7,424 bases of DNA, from NCBI GenBank assembly GCA_017458885.1, contig JAFSZQ010000033.1, positions 1 through 7,424 of the forward strand, read 5' to 3'. Positions 6,044 through 7,424 of this stretch are shown here, piece after piece; position 1 is the first letter of the stretch, and every line of letters begins with the position of its first letter. The notes under the pieces are model-generated. The model searched no databases. It was not told where the DNA came from and worked only from the letters and a program-made list of their open reading frames with translations. Origin of the DNA: Oscillospiraceae bacterium. GTDB taxonomy: Bacteria > Bacillota > Clostridia > Oscillospirales > Oscillospiraceae. Position numbers and translations under genes: made by a program.

Positions 6044-6063
6044 GCAAAAAAGCGCAAAAAAGC
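6044..6063. repeat. Perfect tandem repeat of a 10-bp unit
   Basis: GCAAAAAAGC occurs twice in a row (6044-6053 and 6054-6063), starting 2 nt after the repressor stop. The second copy runs into the terminator stem. It lies exactly where the phage/host boundary is expected. It may be only an expanded A-run feeding the terminator, or part of an attachment-site region. Confidence 0.6.
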
Positions 6064-6084
6064 CGGCCTTGCGGCCGGCTTTTC
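6056..6084. terminator. Bidirectional intrinsic terminator
   Basis: AAAAGCCGGCC and GGCCGGCTTTT form an 11-bp perfect stem with loop TTGC (6058-6068/6073-6083). On the plus strand it ends in TTTT behind the repressor. On the minus strand it ends in TTTTTT behind the phosphatase gene, whose stop codon is 5 nt from the stem. It therefore serves both converging genes. Confidence 0.9.
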
Positions 6085-6087
6085 CAT

Positions 6088-6735
6088 TTACAGGCACAGC
6101 TTCAGCAGCTCCTCCGGCGCGTCGGCGACGACCTCCGCCCCCGCCGCCTCCAGCGCCGCGCGGGAGCGGAAGCCCCAGCTCACGGCGATGAGCGGCAGCC
6201 CCGCGTTCCGCGCGGTGGCGGCGTCCACCTCGGAGTCCCCGACGTAGACCGCGCCGTCCTTCGGCGCACCGAGCAGGGCGAGCGCCGCCTCCACGGCGTC
6301 GGGCGCGGGCTTGCGGCGGCGCTCCGGCGTCTCCCCGACCGCGACGGCGAACAGACCGCCGAAGTGCTCCGCGTTGAGTATCCGCACCATCTCGTCCGGC
6401 TTGTTGGACACGACGGCGAGGCGCTTCCCCGCCGCGGCGAGCGTCCGCAGCATCGGCACGACGCCGTCATACGGCTTCGTATGGTCGCGGCAGTGCGCGG
6501 CGTAATGCGCCTTGTAGCGTTTGAGCGCGTCGGCGAGCGCGGCGTCGCCGACGCCCTCCGGCAGCGCGCGGCGGAGCTGGTTCTCCGCGCCGTTGCCGAC
6601 GGACGCGCGTATCTCCTCCCGCGTCCGCTCGGGGTACCCCAGCTCCCGCAGCACGGCGTTGGTGCTCGCCCACAGATCACAGAGCGTGTCCAGCACCGTG
6701 CCGTCCATGTCGAACAGGATGGTCTGATAGCCCAT
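6088..6735 (-). CDS. HAD-family phosphatase, phosphoglycolate phosphatase-like
   Basis: A 215-residue cytosolic hydrolase of the haloacid dehalogenase superfamily, Gph/PGP-like group, which removes phosphate from small phosphorylated metabolites via an aspartyl-phosphate intermediate. Motif I is FDMDGTVLD (8-16; nucleophile Asp9, acid/base Asp11). A helical cap follows (about 17-85). Motif II is VVSNKP (108-113, Ser110), motif III is Lys142 in RRKPAPD, and motif IV is VGDSEVD (165-171, Asp167 and Asp171 for Mg2+). The substrate cannot be fixed from sequence: phosphoglycolate is the usual annotation, but pyrophosphate (PpaX) or sugar phosphates are possible. The start is set at 6735 because AAGGAGGAG ends 8 nt upstream and the protein then begins just before motif I; the longer frame to 6837 overlaps the next gene's promoter and start. 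It diverges from the uridine phosphorylase gene and looks like a host gene. Confidence 0.88.
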   Translation of the reverse strand: MGYQTILFDMDGTVLDTLCDLWASTNAVLRELGYPERTREEIRASVGNGAENQLRRALPEGVGDAALADALKRYKAHYAAHCRDHTKPYDGVVPMLRTLAAAGKRLAVVSNKPDEMVRILNAEHFGGLFAVAVGETPERRRKPAPDAVEAALALLGAPKDGAVYVGDSEVDAATARNAGLPLIAVSWGFRSRAALEAAGAEVVADAPEELLKLCL

Positions 6736-6750
6736 GTCCGCATCTCCTCC

Positions 6751-6779
6751 TTGCAATGTGCGCCCGCTTTGGATATAAT
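6751..6779 (+). promoter_or_regulatory. Promoter of the uridine phosphorylase gene
   Basis: TTGCAA (6751-6756) and a perfect TATAAT (6774-6779) are 17 bp apart on the plus strand. Transcription should start near 6787, about 22 nt before the ATG. The -35 box abuts the ribosome binding site of the divergent phosphatase gene, so the two genes share a 73-bp control region. I see no clear palindromic operator in it. Confidence 0.75.
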
Positions 6780-6808
6780 AAGGTATCTTAACACGGGAGG
6801 GCATCGTC

Positions 6809-7424
6809 ATGCAAGAGCTGGAACGCCAATACCACATCCACTGCGCCGAGGGCGAGGTGGGGCGCTACGTCATCCTGCCCGGCGACCCGGGGCGCTGCGC
6901 GTCCATCGCCGCGCATTTCGAGGGCGCGAAGCTCGTCGCGCAAAACCGCGAGTACACGACCTACACCGGCACGCTGCTCGGCGAGAAGGTCAGCGTCTGC
7001 TCGACCGGCATCGGCGGCCCGTCCGCGTCCATCGCGATGGAGGAGCTGCACAAGCTCGGCGCGGACACGTTCCTCCGCGTCGGCACCTGCGGCGGCATCG
7101 ACCTCGCCGTGAAGTCGGGCGACATCGTGGTCGCCACCGGCGCGATCCGCTTTGAGCACACCTCCATGGAGTACGCGCCCATCGAGTTCCCCGCCGTCGC
7201 GGACTTCGATCTCACCGCCGCGCTGGCGGAGGCGTCGCGCGCGCTGGGCTACGCGACGCACTGCGGCGTGGTGCAGTGCAAGGACAGCTTCTACGGGCAG
7301 CACAGCCCCGAAAAGAGCCCCGTCTACTACGAGCTGCTGAACAAGTGGGAGAGCTGGAAGCGCCTCGGCGTCAAGGCGAGCGAGATGGAGTCCGCGGCGC
7401 TGTTCGTCGTGGCGGCGGCGCTGC
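6809..7424 (+). CDS. udp: Uridine phosphorylase (3' end outside the window)
   Basis: The enzyme cleaves uridine with phosphate to uracil and ribose-1-phosphate in pyrimidine salvage, in the cytosol as a ring-shaped hexamer in known members. The first 205 residues are visible (full length is about 250). The phosphate site shows GDPGR (25-29) and RVGT (90-93). The family signature is [16 protein letters not shown] (65-80). The nucleoside site shows DSFYGQ (159-164) and EMES (192-195), the last binding ribose. His9 matches the His contributed by the neighbouring subunit. Alignment by eye to E. coli Udp is good throughout (for example FPAVADF at 127-133 is shared). The Arg that contacts uracil in E. 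coli (Arg168, after GQE) appears replaced by Ser166 in GQHSPE, a pattern I recall from Firmicute relatives. The ATG has GGGAGG 8 nt upstream. This looks like a host gene. Confidence 0.9.
   Translation, partial: MQELERQYHIHCAEGEVGRYVILPGDPGRCASIAAHFEGAKLVAQNREYTTYTGTLLGEKVSVCSTGIGGPSASIAMEELHKLGADTFLRVGTCGGIDLAVKSGDIVVATGAIRFEHTSMEYAPIEFPAVADFDLTAALAEASRALGYATHCGVVQCKDSFYGQHSPEKSPVYYELLNKWESWKRLGVKASEMESAALFVVAAAL

Noticed and set aside
5230..6087. 285-residue minus-strand frame opposite the repressor
   Set aside because: It is Arg-rich antisense of the repressor gene, whose HTH and S24 motifs are unmistakable on the plus strand.
6736..6837. Longer N terminus for the HAD phosphatase
   Set aside because: It would add residues before motif I that do not fit the family and would overlap the udp promoter and start; the good ribosome binding site points to 6735.

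Overview
This window looks like one end of an integrated tailed-phage genome (a prophage or prophage remnant) joined to ordinary bacterial genes, in a G+C-rich, low-copy-repeat Firmicute-type host. The host guess rests on uniformly strong AAAGGAG-type Shine-Dalgarno sites, GC-rich codon use, and a uridine phosphorylase of the kind I associate with gut Clostridia (Oscillospiraceae or Christensenellaceae-like). It is an inference, not a proof.

Layout. From about 5017 down to 1, on the minus strand, runs a head-gene operon in transcription order: a short protein at the terminase small-subunit position, the terminase large subunit, a portal-like protein, a small helical protein (possible scaffold), a beta-rich capsid-associated protein, a 291-nt non-coding and apparently structured stretch, and the first 66 codons of the presumed major capsid protein, cut by the window edge. 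Gene spacing is tight (an 11-nt overlap, then 14-, 19- and 15-nt gaps) until the sudden 291-nt gap before the capsid gene.

From 5018 to 5271 is an AT-rich control region. It holds a near-consensus sigma-70 promoter (TTGACA, 17 bp, TATATT) firing towards the head genes, a second promoter firing towards the repressor, and three palindromic sites built on ACTTnnnAAGT. One site covers the -35 box and another the predicted start point of the head-operon promoter. A LexA/CI-type repressor (HTH plus S24 self-cleaving domain with Ala-Gly, Ser and Lys landmarks) is read rightwards from 5272 to 6042. The simplest model is that this repressor silences the terminase/portal/capsid operon directly and is inactivated by RecA-stimulated self-cleavage. 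No cro, integrase or replication gene lies in the window.

From 6043 to the right end the genes look like host metabolism. A tandem 10-bp repeat and a bidirectional terminator come first, then a HAD-family phosphatase (phosphoglycolate phosphatase-like, minus strand), and, divergent from it, a uridine phosphorylase gene with a clear promoter, cut by the right edge. The phage/host boundary is therefore probably within about 45 bp, between the repressor stop and the phosphatase stop. No tRNA, rRNA, CRISPR array or insertion sequence was seen.
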